Notes under the pieces: model-generated | What the model was told of the DNA's origin: nothing | Database searches by the model: none | The model's input: the letters and a program-made list of their open reading frames with translations, nothing else | Shown: positions 1 through 7,508 of the stretch, piece after piece | Layout of the letters: each line of letters begins with the position of its first letter | How positions within the stretch are numbered: the first letter of the stretch is position 1 | Made by a program: the position numbers and the translations under genes | Source of the DNA: UBA4416 sp040386075 | GTDB lineage: Bacteria > Bacteroidota > Bacteroidia > B-17B0 > Aurantibacillaceae | Assembly: GCA_040386075.1 (NCBI GenBank) | Contig: JAZKGE010000015.1 | Span: 80,435-144,434, forward strand | Length of the DNA stretch: 64,000 bases | Reading direction: 5' to 3'

Positions 1-338
1 TGCTCGATTCTAAAACGATCATTGAGAAAGTACCAAAATTTGCCGAAGCTTTGCAAAAACGACATGGCAATGATTGGGAATTACTCTTGCAAAAAACAGC
101 AGAGATGATGATCGGTTTAGGGAATACAAATCTTCTTAATGCTGAGGTTTTCTCTTCAATAGAAAATAAAGTGCTGTTAGGTTTAGCAGATAAAGATACC
201 ATGGTTGGCTTAGAGGAAACTACGACTGTTTTTAAGCAACTAAAAAACGGTTCCATGTATATGTTACCTAATACCAAACATCCTATTGAGACGGTAAGCG
301 CGAGCTTATTGGCAAAGATCATAGTAGATTTCAATTAA
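1..338 (+). CDS. alpha/beta hydrolase, C-terminal part (gene enters from left edge)
   Basis: The reading frame is open from the left edge of the window (first complete codon at base 3), so about 112 C-terminal residues are visible and the true start lies outside. The stretch LLGLADKDTMV followed by LPNTKHPIE fits the end of an alpha/beta-hydrolase fold, where the Asp (in ADKD) and the His (in TKHP) would complete a Ser-His-Asp triad. The nucleophile elbow is not in view. Substrate cannot be inferred. The internal TTG at 51 is only a leucine codon of this frame. Confidence 0.6.
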   Translation, partial: LDSKTIIEKVPKFAEALQKRHGNDWELLLQKTAEMMIGLGNTNLLNAEVFSSIENKVLLGLADKDTMVGLEETTTVFKQLKNGSMYMLPNTKHPIETVSASLLAKIIVDFN

Positions 339-401
339 ACATGTTTCTTTTTTACAGGCATTTGTTTTGATATTATATAATCAAGATTAGATTTTGATTA
401 T

Positions 402-929
402 ATGAAAATGAAGCATCACATTCGCCTGTGGCTTTTGTTGGCCGGGTTGTACATAGCTATAACTTCTTCAGCTCAAAAAAACGTTTATATTTCCTTAAAT
501 AATGCAAAAGAAGTAGCTGTGCCACAAGAAAACTATATTTCTTCTGTTGATGCGGGTGCAGTTTTTGGAAAAGGACCCTGGTTTTTTGCTGGAGGCGGTA
601 TTAGTGTTATGAAAGTGTGGGGACCTGAATATAGTTCGGTCGGGGTTGGTTTAGGGCCTGATGTTCAAATTAATGTTTTGAAAAGAAGTAAATTCAAATT
701 ATTTTTAGAAGGGAAAGGACGTGTGATGTATTTATTTCCTGAGTATCCGGGAAACGAGCTTAATTATGCGTTTTGGGGTGGTCCCAGTATTGAATTCCTT
801 TTGTCTAAGAAATGTAATTTAAAATTAGGGCCATGTTATAACCATCTTTCAAACGCAAAAAGCCACGAACAAAACTATAACAGAAGCCTTGATGGATTGG
901 GAATTAATATCGGTTTTGCGTTTTATTAA
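402..929 (+). CDS. PagL-like outer-membrane beta-barrel (lipid A 3-O-deacylase / acyloxyacyl hydrolase family)
   Basis: Exported protein of 175 residues with a clear signal peptide (about residues 1-24, ending SSA before Gln). The rest alternates hydrophobic and polar residues and ends in Phe-Tyr, as expected of a small outer-membrane barrel. The HLSNA motif near the C-terminus (His148, Ser150) matches the His-x-Ser-Asn signature of PagL enzymes, which remove the 3-O-acyl chain of lipid A in the outer membrane. The catalytic Glu expected about 12 residues after the Ser is not obvious; an Asp sits 14 residues after it. The family call is good, activity less certain. Confidence 0.6.
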   Translation: MKMKHHIRLWLLLAGLYIAITSSAQKNVYISLNNAKEVAVPQENYISSVDAGAVFGKGPWFFAGGGISVMKVWGPEYSSVGVGLGPDVQINVLKRSKFKLFLEGKGRVMYLFPEYPGNELNYAFWGGPSIEFLLSKKCNLKLGPCYNHLSNAKSHEQNYNRSLDGLGINIGFAFY

Positions 930-940
930 TCAGTAGGCTG

Positions 941-1984
941 TTATACTTTTTTGCCCTGACTATAAGCTGCCATATTTGCAATGCGATATAATAGGCGCGA
1001 AGCTACATTAGCATTCCATTCATCTTCACCACCAACTTCGTTTATATCGAAAGCAATAAATGTTTTGCCTGATGCCACTACCTGTTCTAACAAATATAGC
1101 ACCTGATCAGTCTCAAAACCACCGGCAACAGGCGTTCCCGTACCTGGACATAATTTCGGATCCAGCCCGTCTATATCAAAACTCAAATACACGTTTTGTG
1201 GCAATTCTTCCACGATTTCCTTACAAATTATGTCCCATGATTTGCCTTTGTATTCTTGCTGTTTGATATCTCTATCGAAAAATGTTTTTACGCGACCATT
1301 AGAATTATTGATAATATCCAATTCAGCCTGGCAATAATCTCTGATACCAACCTGTACTAATTTTTTGACATTATTTATTTTTAGGGCATTATACATGATA
1401 GAAGCATGAGAGAATTCGAATCCTTCATAGGCAACTCTCAAATCGGCATGCGCATCAATTTGCAAAATAGCAAATTCACCCACGTGTTCGCTTAGTGCCT
1501 GCATCATGCCTAATGGTGTAGAATGGTCGCCGCCTATTAAACCAACGCTTTTATTTTGCTTCAAAAAGTGTAAACAACGCTGTTTTACCCAGGCGTTCAT
1601 TTCGGTACAAACTTTATTGATATCTTTTATTTCATCAATTTCAGATGAAGGTTCGCCATTACTTTGCCTGTCAATAATAATTTCGGCAACCGGACGATAG
1701 ATCTCACTTTTCTCTCTCAGTTCTTCGCTGATCGTATCCATGGCAATGCCCAGTTTCCAGGCATCTTTCACGATCGGGTCATACAGGTCAACCTGGAAAG
1801 ACGCATCAAAGATTTGTTGAGGACCATCTATGGTTCCCCCACCATAACTAACAGTTACTTCCCATGGAACAGGAATTAAAACAGTTTCAGATTCGGAAGT
1901 GGTAAAAGGTAAGCCAAACATGTTGGCATTTATATCACCAACTGAGTTTGGATCAAAGTTCTTTATTTTTTCTTGTTTGTTCAT
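941..1984 (-). CDS. agmatinase/arginase family ureohydrolase
   Basis: Ureohydrolase-fold enzyme (347 aa) that would hydrolyse a guanidino compound, agmatine or a relative, using a binuclear Mn centre. The metal signatures are complete: GGDHS at about 151-155, DAHAD at 177-181 and SFDIDGLDP at 268-276, giving His154, Asp177, His179, Asp181, Asp270 and Asp272 as ligands. The N-terminus is longer than in E. coli SpeB, as is common for Bacteroidota 'agmatinase family' proteins. No arginine decarboxylase gene is next to it, so the exact substrate is open. It converges on the upstream PagL-like gene with only 11 nt between. Confidence 0.9.
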   Translation of the reverse strand: MNKQEKIKNFDPNSVGDINANMFGLPFTTSESETVLIPVPWEVTVSYGGGTIDGPQQIFDASFQVDLYDPIVKDAWKLGIAMDTISEELREKSEIYRPVAEIIIDRQSNGEPSSEIDEIKDINKVCTEMNAWVKQRCLHFLKQNKSVGLIGGDHSTPLGMMQALSEHVGEFAILQIDAHADLRVAYEGFEFSHASIMYNALKINNVKKLVQVGIRDYCQAELDIINNSNGRVKTFFDRDIKQQEYKGKSWDIICKEIVEELPQNVYLSFDIDGLDPKLCPGTGTPVAGGFETDQVLYLLEQVVASGKTFIAFDINEVGGEDEWNANVASRLLYRIANMAAYSQGKKV

Positions 1985-1994
1985 AGGATTGAAT

Positions 1995-2019
1995 ACGAAT
2001 AAGTACGAATATACGAATC
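1995..2019. repeat. three copies of TACGAAT in the agmatinase-family gene leader
   Basis: TACGAAT occurs at 1995, 2005 and 2013, just ahead of the start codon of the minus-strand agmatinase-family gene. It may be a slippage-derived repeat or a cluster of binding sites. Confidence 0.4.
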
Positions 2020-2067
2020 TGGGTTTGCTAAATTGTTGTTATCAGTATTTTTGTAGTTCTTTATTTT

Positions 2068-2718
2068 TTATGGAGCTAATCGCTCTATTCTCCAATTGCT
2101 GTTCTCTAAAGTAAAAGCAATTCTATCGTGTAATCTGCTTTTTCGACCTTGCCAAAATTCGTAGTAATGTGCGGTGATTTTATATCCACCCCAAAAATCA
2201 GGACGTGAAATTTTTTGGCCTTTAAATTTTTCGGTGATTTCTTCTACTGCTTTTTCTAATACACTTCTGTTGCTTATGTTCTTGCTTTGCGGAGAGCTCC
2301 AAGCACCAATTTTTGATTCAGTGGGGCGTTGATTAAAATAAACATCACTTTTTTCTTTTTCTGCAAATTCGATCGTTCCTTCTATACGTATTTGCCGCTC
2401 CAATTCTGGCCAAAAAAAAGTCATGCTGATATCTTTGTTAGCCGAAATATCCAAAGCTTTTCGCGAATTATAATTGGTGTAAAAGTAAAATACATCATTG
2501 CCGAATTCTCTTAAATAAACAATGCGTGCTGAAGGCTTATGGTCTTTACTAACTGTGCATAAATTGAAGGCCTGAACCTCGTTCACTTTGCTTTCAATGG
2601 CTTCTTTTATCCAATTATCGAATTGAAGTGAAGGTAATTTAGCGATATTATTTTCTGAAAGTTGTCCTTTCATGAAATCCTCTCGTAGCTCAGAAATATG
2701 TCGGTTTGATTGTTCCAT
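2068..2718 (-). CDS. pdxH: pyridoxamine 5'-phosphate oxidase
   Basis: FMN enzyme that oxidises pyridoxamine-P or pyridoxine-P to pyridoxal 5'-phosphate, the last step of vitamin B6 synthesis and salvage. Full family length (216 aa). Diagnostic segments are visible: RIVYLREF and YTNYNSRKALDI (FMN/phosphate contacts), FFWPELERQIRIEG, the SxIGAWSSPQS block and the C-terminal PDFWGGYKI / FWQGRKSRLHDR signature. It is divergent from the YqgE gene with about 35 bp between them, so promoters must overlap. A palindromic GTAAATTTAC lies just upstream of its start. Confidence 0.96.
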   Translation of the reverse strand: MEQSNRHISELREDFMKGQLSENNIAKLPSLQFDNWIKEAIESKVNEVQAFNLCTVSKDHKPSARIVYLREFGNDVFYFYTNYNSRKALDISANKDISMTFFWPELERQIRIEGTIEFAEKEKSDVYFNQRPTESKIGAWSSPQSKNISNRSVLEKAVEEITEKFKGQKISRPDFWGGYKITAHYYEFWQGRKSRLHDRIAFTLENSNWRIERLAP

Positions 2719-2753
2719 TTTTTTGTAAATTTACATAAAATATAGACTTTTTT

Positions 2754-3299
2754 TTGATAAAAGCTGGAGATATATTAATAGCAAAACCATTCTTGCAGGA
2801 CGGGCATTTTAAGCGTTCTGTCATATATCTTTGTGAACACAATAAGGAGGGAAGCCTGGGGTTTATTGCCAATAAATCTCATGGAATGTTATTGAAAGAT
2901 ATTTTCCCACATCTTAAAAATGGTAATTTCCCTTTATTTGAGGGCGGACCTGTATCTCCCAATCAGTTGTTTTATACCCATACATTAGGGTTAAAGATCA
3001 GCGATAGTCAACATATTACGGATAATGTGTATTGGGGCGGTAATTTTTTTGAACTTTCTAAATTAATCGAATTGGGAGAGGTAAGTACCGATCAGATCCG
3101 TTTTTACATCGGTTATAGCGGTTGGGGTGAAAGTCAGCTGGATCAGGAGGTTGAGAATGACATGTGGTTTTCAAAATCTGAAAATTATACAGACCTCATG
3201 CGTGTTGCAACTCAGGAATTATGGGCAGAAGAGCTTATTAAAATTAACCCCGGATACAAAGCATTTACTGATTTTTCCTTTGATCCGTCTCTAAACTAA
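2754..3299 (+). CDS. yqgE: YqgE/AlgH family protein (UPF0301)
   Basis: 181-residue protein of the YqgE/AlgH family, whose biochemical role is unsettled. The N-terminal GDILIAKPFLQDGHFKRSV and LCEHNKEGSLGFIANK blocks and the later FEGGPV and GYSGWGESQLDQE motifs are the family hallmarks, so the protein is full length. An in-frame stop lies 18 nt upstream and no ATG occurs between it and the conserved region, so TTG is taken as start. The TTG ends a run of eight T bases, so a miscounted homopolymer is an alternative explanation for the lack of ATG. Confidence 0.92.
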   Translation: MIKAGDILIAKPFLQDGHFKRSVIYLCEHNKEGSLGFIANKSHGMLLKDIFPHLKNGNFPLFEGGPVSPNQLFYTHTLGLKISDSQHITDNVYWGGNFFELSKLIELGEVSTDQIRFYIGYSGWGESQLDQEVENDMWFSKSENYTDLMRVATQELWAEELIKINPGYKAFTDFSFDPSLN

Positions 3300-3306
3300 A
3301 TTATTT

Positions 3307-3348
3307 ACCGCCCGCCCGGTACCGTTCACCGCCTGCCTGTGTAATCCC
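3307..3348 (+). repeat. GC-rich imperfect direct repeat
   Basis: Two copies of a block ACCGCC(C/T)GCC(C/T)G lie 21 bp apart in an otherwise AT-rich spacer behind the YqgE gene. The base composition differs sharply from the surroundings. No function is evident. Confidence 0.4.
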
Positions 3349-3360
3349 GCCTATTTGCTA

Positions 3361-3391
3361 TTGTGCAGTAGGAATTCCTCCATTACTTTTG
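3361..3391 (+). promoter_or_regulatory. Bacteroidota-type promoter for the LiaF-LytS-LytTR operon
   Basis: A TTG at 3361-3363 is followed after 20 bp by TACTTTTG at 3384-3391, an exact match to the TAnnTTTG -7 box of the Bacteroidota housekeeping sigma factor. The spacing is canonical. Transcription would start a few bases later, leaving a short leader before the ATG at 3410. Confidence 0.5.
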
Positions 3392-3409
3392 ACCCATAAT
3401 TTACACATA

Positions 3410-4252
3410 ATGGAAAATCAAGCTACAAATACTGAACACGAAGAAATGTGGACGCGTTCAGAAAAAGAACATAAAAGAGGAAAAATAATGAGCGGCATAC
3501 TGGTTGTTATAGCGGGTTCATTATTTTTGGCAAAAGAGTTAGGCGCAGATATTCCTCAATGGGTATTTACCTGGAAAATGGCATTAGTCGCTTTAGGTTT
3601 AATTATTGGAGCAAAAAATAACTTCCGTCAAACGGGCTGGATCATTTTTGTGGTCATAGGTGGTGCTTTTTTACTGGTAGATATTTATCCTGATATTTCG
3701 ATCAAGCCATTCCTTTGGCCGGTACTAATTATCCTGATAGGTATAGCCATGATCTTTAAGCCGCAACGTAAGAATAAACATCGTCATTGGAAAAAATTCT
3801 ATGAAAAAAAATATGGTAAAGCTTACGAAGAAAAGTACCATAGATATTACACGAAAAAATATGGCCATCATAATTATAAAGATTGTTATGCCGAAGAGTC
3901 TTCAAGTTCAGACGATACGATTGATTTTACAACATTTATGGGAAGTGTCAAAAAAAATATCCTCTCTAAGAATTTTAAAGGAGGAGAAGTGTCAAACGTA
4001 TTTGGCGGAACTGAATTAAATTTAAGTCAGGCTGATATTGGTGAAAGTGCAACGCTCGATCTGACTAACGTATTTGGTGGAACGCGTTTAATTGTGCCGG
4101 CAAATTGGAAAATTAAAGCTGATCTGGTATCTATTTTCGGGAACATTGAAGATAAGAGGCCTATTCAACCTAACACTACCAACGAACCAGAAAAAGTGTT
4201 AATCCTACACGGCACTACATTTATGGGCGGCATCGAAATTAAAAGTTATTAA
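3410..4252 (+). CDS. LiaF-like membrane protein (N-terminal membrane domain plus LiaF-type C-terminal domain)
   Basis: Predicted inner-membrane protein (280 aa). After a charged N-terminus, about four short hydrophobic segments follow in the first 125 residues (for example MSGILVVIAGSLFLAKEL and FLWPVLIILIGIAMIF). Then comes a basic, His/Tyr/Lys-rich linker and a C-terminal domain with the repeated VFGGT...L pattern typical of LiaF/YvqF ('cell wall-active antibiotics response' fold). In Firmicutes LiaF is the inhibitory membrane partner of LiaS/LiaR; here the next genes encode a LytS kinase and LytTR regulator. ATG at 3410 is preferred over the in-frame TTG at 3389 because that TTG is part of the promoter -7 box. 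First gene of the operon. Confidence 0.8.
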   Translation: MENQATNTEHEEMWTRSEKEHKRGKIMSGILVVIAGSLFLAKELGADIPQWVFTWKMALVALGLIIGAKNNFRQTGWIIFVVIGGAFLLVDIYPDISIKPFLWPVLIILIGIAMIFKPQRKNKHRHWKKFYEKKYGKAYEEKYHRYYTKKYGHHNYKDCYAEESSSSDDTIDFTTFMGSVKKNILSKNFKGGEVSNVFGGTELNLSQADIGESATLDLTNVFGGTRLIVPANWKIKADLVSIFGNIEDKRPIQPNTTNEPEKVLILHGTTFMGGIEIKSY

Positions 4253-4281
4253 TCAATTATAAACCCACTAAAATAAAAATT

Positions 4282-4629
4282 ATGAGCACCTATTTAGTAA
4301 AACTGATGTTCAACATTAACATCGACAACGGAAACCACACTTCGCAATTTGATGAGCAGATCCGTGTTGTAGAAGCATTCAATGAAGAAGAAGCTTTTCA
4401 TAAGGCCAGAGCAATTGGCCGTCATGAAGAAGAAACATTTGTAAATAGCGAAAACAAACTGGTTCTATGGAAATTCATAGATGTAGTTGAGTTGTATTCG
4501 ATCTCCGATGCGAAGGATGGAGAACAGATCTATTCGAGTACGCACGAAAAAACTGACACCAATTCGTTCATTAATTATATTCGCCAAAAAGCTATGGTTA
4601 TTCAGGCTAAAAACTTAACTTTTGCCTAA
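4282..4629 (+). CDS. small DUF4288-like protein
   Basis: Soluble protein of 115 residues with no signal peptide. The beginning (TYLVKLMFNI), the central 'EAFNEEEAFHKARAIGR' helix and the WKFIDVVELY strand resemble DUF4288 proteins, a family without known function; the assignment is by eye. It sits between the LiaF-like gene (29 nt) and the LytS kinase (11 nt), clearly in the same operon, so it may be an accessory factor of the signalling system. Confidence 0.65.
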   Translation: MSTYLVKLMFNINIDNGNHTSQFDEQIRVVEAFNEEEAFHKARAIGRHEEETFVNSENKLVLWKFIDVVELYSISDAKDGEQIYSSTHEKTDTNSFINYIRQKAMVIQAKNLTFA

Positions 4630-4640
4630 CTAATAATTTT

Positions 4641-5681
4641 TTGAAAAACGCATTTGCATATTCTTTAAAAAAGATCCTTGCCTTATACTTTGGGTGGTGG
4701 ATCTTTTGGGCATTGATACAAAGTTGTGTTTTACACCGATTAGGTTTAAGTTGGGAAGTGTCGCTGGCTGATGCTTTTATTTCTAATGGCTTATTAGCGT
4801 TCGCCTGTTTTGCTACGATCATTGTTTTTCGCTATTACCAGCCGGGTAGCAGTAACCGAATGTATCGCTTCTTATTTGCTTTTGGGATCACCATATTGTT
4901 TTGCGCTTCATTTAGACTTACTCTTAGTGCGCTATTGTCTAACGATATCAATTATCTCCATTTTCTGGAAAGCTCCATGCCTGTGAGGTTTATTATTTCA
5001 TTATTGGTTATTTCGTTTGTAACACTTTTAAATTGGATGTGGAGTAATTTACAAGAACAAAAAGAGCAGGAAAAACGAAGAACAGATGCTGAACAATTAG
5101 TAAAAGACGCGGAATTAGCCAGACTGCGTCAACAACTTCAGCCGCATTTCCTGTTTAATAGTTTAAACTCTATTAGCGCACTTGCTGGTTCAAAACCTAA
5201 TGAAGCCCGAAAAATGATCCAACAACTGTCGGATTTTTTAAGAGGCACTTTAAAAAAGGATGATCAGCAAACAGTTCCTTTAAATGAAGAACTTGAGCAT
5301 TTGAAATTATATTTAGAAATTGAGAAAGTTCGTTTTGGACACCGCTTGAATGTTGAAATAAATTTTGACGCAGAAAACCTGTCAGCGCACATTCCGCCAT
5401 TATTGATGCAGCCTATTGTAGAGAATGCTATTAAATTTGGCCTGTATGATACAGTGGATGAGATCACAATTAGAGTAACATCCTTTTTAAAAGACGGGTA
5501 TCTCAACCTAGTTGTCGAAAATCCTTTTGATATGGATACACAAATGGCAAGTCAGGGAATTGGTTTTGGGTTAAGCTCCGTGCAACGCCGCTTGTTTTTA
5601 CTATATGCCCGCAACGATCTAATGATTATCGAGAAAAGAGAAAATCAATTTATTGCCACCTTAAAAATTCCTCAAAAATGA
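4641..5681 (+). CDS. LytS-family sensor histidine kinase
   Basis: Membrane-bound kinase (346 aa) of the His_kinase (PF06580) class. Four hydrophobic segments span about residues 12-130, followed by a short coiled stretch (about 136-165) and the phosphoacceptor motif LRQQLQPHFLFNSLN with His169. The ATP-binding domain shows the N box PIVENAIKFG (Asn262; Phe replaces the usual His) and the G box GIGFGL. No separate sensory domain is visible, so sensing is probably through the membrane part or the LiaF-like partner. TTG is taken as start; no ATG lies upstream in frame. Its end overlaps the regulator start by 4 nt. Confidence 0.93.
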   Translation: MKNAFAYSLKKILALYFGWWIFWALIQSCVLHRLGLSWEVSLADAFISNGLLAFACFATIIVFRYYQPGSSNRMYRFLFAFGITILFCASFRLTLSALLSNDINYLHFLESSMPVRFIISLLVISFVTLLNWMWSNLQEQKEQEKRRTDAEQLVKDAELARLRQQLQPHFLFNSLNSISALAGSKPNEARKMIQQLSDFLRGTLKKDDQQTVPLNEELEHLKLYLEIEKVRFGHRLNVEINFDAENLSAHIPPLLMQPIVENAIKFGLYDTVDEITIRVTSFLKDGYLNLVVENPFDMDTQMASQGIGFGLSSVQRRLFLLYARNDLMIIEKRENQFIATLKIPQK

Positions 5682-6418
5682 AAATTGTGATTATTGACGA
5701 TGAGCCTTTAGCGCGTAGCATTGTTTTAGAGTATTTGCAGGAACACAAAGATGTAACTGTTGTTGCTGAATGTAATGATGGGTTTCAGGGTGTGAAAGCA
5801 ATTGCTCAACATAAGCCTGATCTCATATTTTTAGATATACAAATGCCAAAGATAAATGGTTTTGAAATGCTGGAGTTATTGGATGCAACACCTCATGTGA
5901 TTTTTACTACTGCATTTGATGAATACGCTATTAAAGCCTTTGAAGCAAATGCCATTGACTATTTATTGAAACCATTCAGCAAGGAACGTTTTGATCTGGC
6001 TTTAGAAAAATGGAAAACAAAGAGTGCAACCATATCTTCTGAAAAAAATATTCAAACTTTAATTGAGAATACGTCAAAACAACCCGACGAAAAAAACAGG
6101 ATCGTTGTAAAGAATGGCAGTGATATAAGAATTGTGCCGATGGCAGACGTTATGTATATTGAGGCATATGATGATTATGTGAAGATCTTCACAAAGGATA
6201 CTTATTTTTTAAAAAAGAAGACCATGAATTATTACGAACAGGTGCTGGACAGTAATCATTTTTTTAGAACACACCGTTCATTCATTATCAATTTACAGGA
6301 GCTAACTAAAATAGAACCACTTGAAAAAAACACATACATTGTACTATTAAAAAATGGTAAAAAGATACCATTAAGCCGTTCGGGTTATTCTAAATTAAAA
6401 GAAACGCTTGGCGTTTAA
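5678..6418 (+). CDS. LytTR-family response regulator
   Basis: Response regulator of 246 residues. The receiver domain (about 1-118) carries the acidic pair DDE at 7-9, phospho-acceptor Asp53 in FLDIQMP and the conserved Lys in LLKPF. The C-terminal LytTR DNA-binding domain (about 140-245) shows the typical DVMYIEAYDDYVKIFT and FFRTHRSFIINL blocks. The start codon overlaps the kinase stop (ATGA arrangement), indicating translational coupling and cognate pairing. Target genes cannot be read from the sequence, but the following hydrolase gene is an obvious candidate. Confidence 0.95.
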   Translation: MKIVIIDDEPLARSIVLEYLQEHKDVTVVAECNDGFQGVKAIAQHKPDLIFLDIQMPKINGFEMLELLDATPHVIFTTAFDEYAIKAFEANAIDYLLKPFSKERFDLALEKWKTKSATISSEKNIQTLIENTSKQPDEKNRIVVKNGSDIRIVPMADVMYIEAYDDYVKIFTKDTYFLKKKTMNYYEQVLDSNHFFRTHRSFIINLQELTKIEPLEKNTYIVLLKNGKKIPLSRSGYSKLKETLGV

Positions 6419-6423
6419 AAACC

Positions 6424-7458
6424 ATGTCACTATTTAAAGCATTAGGAAAAAATCCTTCGGGAAAAAGGCTGGAAAGAATCAAACGATCATCCAATTATAA
6501 AAATAATATCTTTCAAAATTTATCGAGAACAGATCAAATCTCAAAGGATAGTTCCTATATTAAAATTTTGAAAGATAATTTTAGTAAATCGAAAAAAACA
6601 CTGCCAAACAAGCCCTTGCCATATGTTAAAACCGATTTAAATGAGTTAAATTCTGTAAGACCAACAATAGTGTGGTTTGGCCATTCATCTTACCTGATTC
6701 GTATAAATGACAAAAATATTTTAGTTGATCCTGTATTTAGCGGAAATGCTTCACCTTTTTCATTTATGATAAAAGCTTTTGATGGAGCTAATGAATATGG
6801 AGTCAATGAAATGCCTGATATCGATTTGTTATTACTAACACATGATCATTATGATCATCTGGATTACAAAACTTTGCAACTTTTACGTTCTAAAGTAAAG
6901 AAAGTATATTGCTCATTAGGTGTTGGTTCTCATTTAGAACATTGGGATTTTAAAGAATCTAGCATCACAGAATTTGATTGGTGGGAGTCACATAGTTTTG
7001 AAAACGATATAGAAATAACAGCAGCACCAGCCAGGCATTTTACCGGACGAACAACGGTACGGGCAAAAACCTTATGGTCTTCCTATATTTTAAAAACAAA
7101 AACTCATTCGATTTTTTTAGGAGGTGATTCTGGTTATGATTCACATTTTAAAACTATTGGAGAAAAATTTGGCCCATTTGATATTGCCTTATTAGAATCC
7201 GGGCAATATAATACAGCATGGCCATTTATACATATGATGCCTGAAGAAACAGTGCAAGCCAGTATTGACCTAGATGCTAAAGTTTTATTCCCGATTCACT
7301 GGGGTAAATTTGCTTTAGCGATGCATGATTGGGATGAACCGATTAAACGTGTTATGAAAAAGGCGGTAGAATTGAACGTCACTTTAACCACACCGAAAAT
7401 AGGTGAACCAGTTGTTTTGGGTCAATCTCTTCCAAACTCGCAATGGTGGGAGATGTAA
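6424..7458 (+). CDS. NAPE-PLD-type metallo-beta-lactamase-fold hydrolase
   Basis: 344-residue metal-dependent hydrolase. The core motif THDHYDH (about 139-145) supplies the two-zinc site. Further signatures are WFGHSSYLI, the APARHFTGR block, GGDSGYDSHF and the C-terminal PIHWGKF segment. This set is characteristic of the N-acyl-phosphatidylethanolamine phospholipase D-like branch, which also includes bacterial UlaG/RomA-like proteins. There is no signal peptide, so it is cytoplasmic or peripheral to the inner membrane. It follows the response regulator by 5 nt and is probably the last gene of the operon. A membrane-lipid substrate is plausible but only inferred. Confidence 0.85.
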   Translation: MSLFKALGKNPSGKRLERIKRSSNYKNNIFQNLSRTDQISKDSSYIKILKDNFSKSKKTLPNKPLPYVKTDLNELNSVRPTIVWFGHSSYLIRINDKNILVDPVFSGNASPFSFMIKAFDGANEYGVNEMPDIDLLLLTHDHYDHLDYKTLQLLRSKVKKVYCSLGVGSHLEHWDFKESSITEFDWWESHSFENDIEITAAPARHFTGRTTVRAKTLWSSYILKTKTHSIFLGGDSGYDSHFKTIGEKFGPFDIALLESGQYNTAWPFIHMMPEETVQASIDLDAKVLFPIHWGKFALAMHDWDEPIKRVMKKAVELNVTLTTPKIGEPVVLGQSLPNSQWWEM

Positions 7459-7508
7459 TATTCGATTTCATTTTATTGCTATAACGCGTATTATTCTTAT
7501 TTTTAGTT

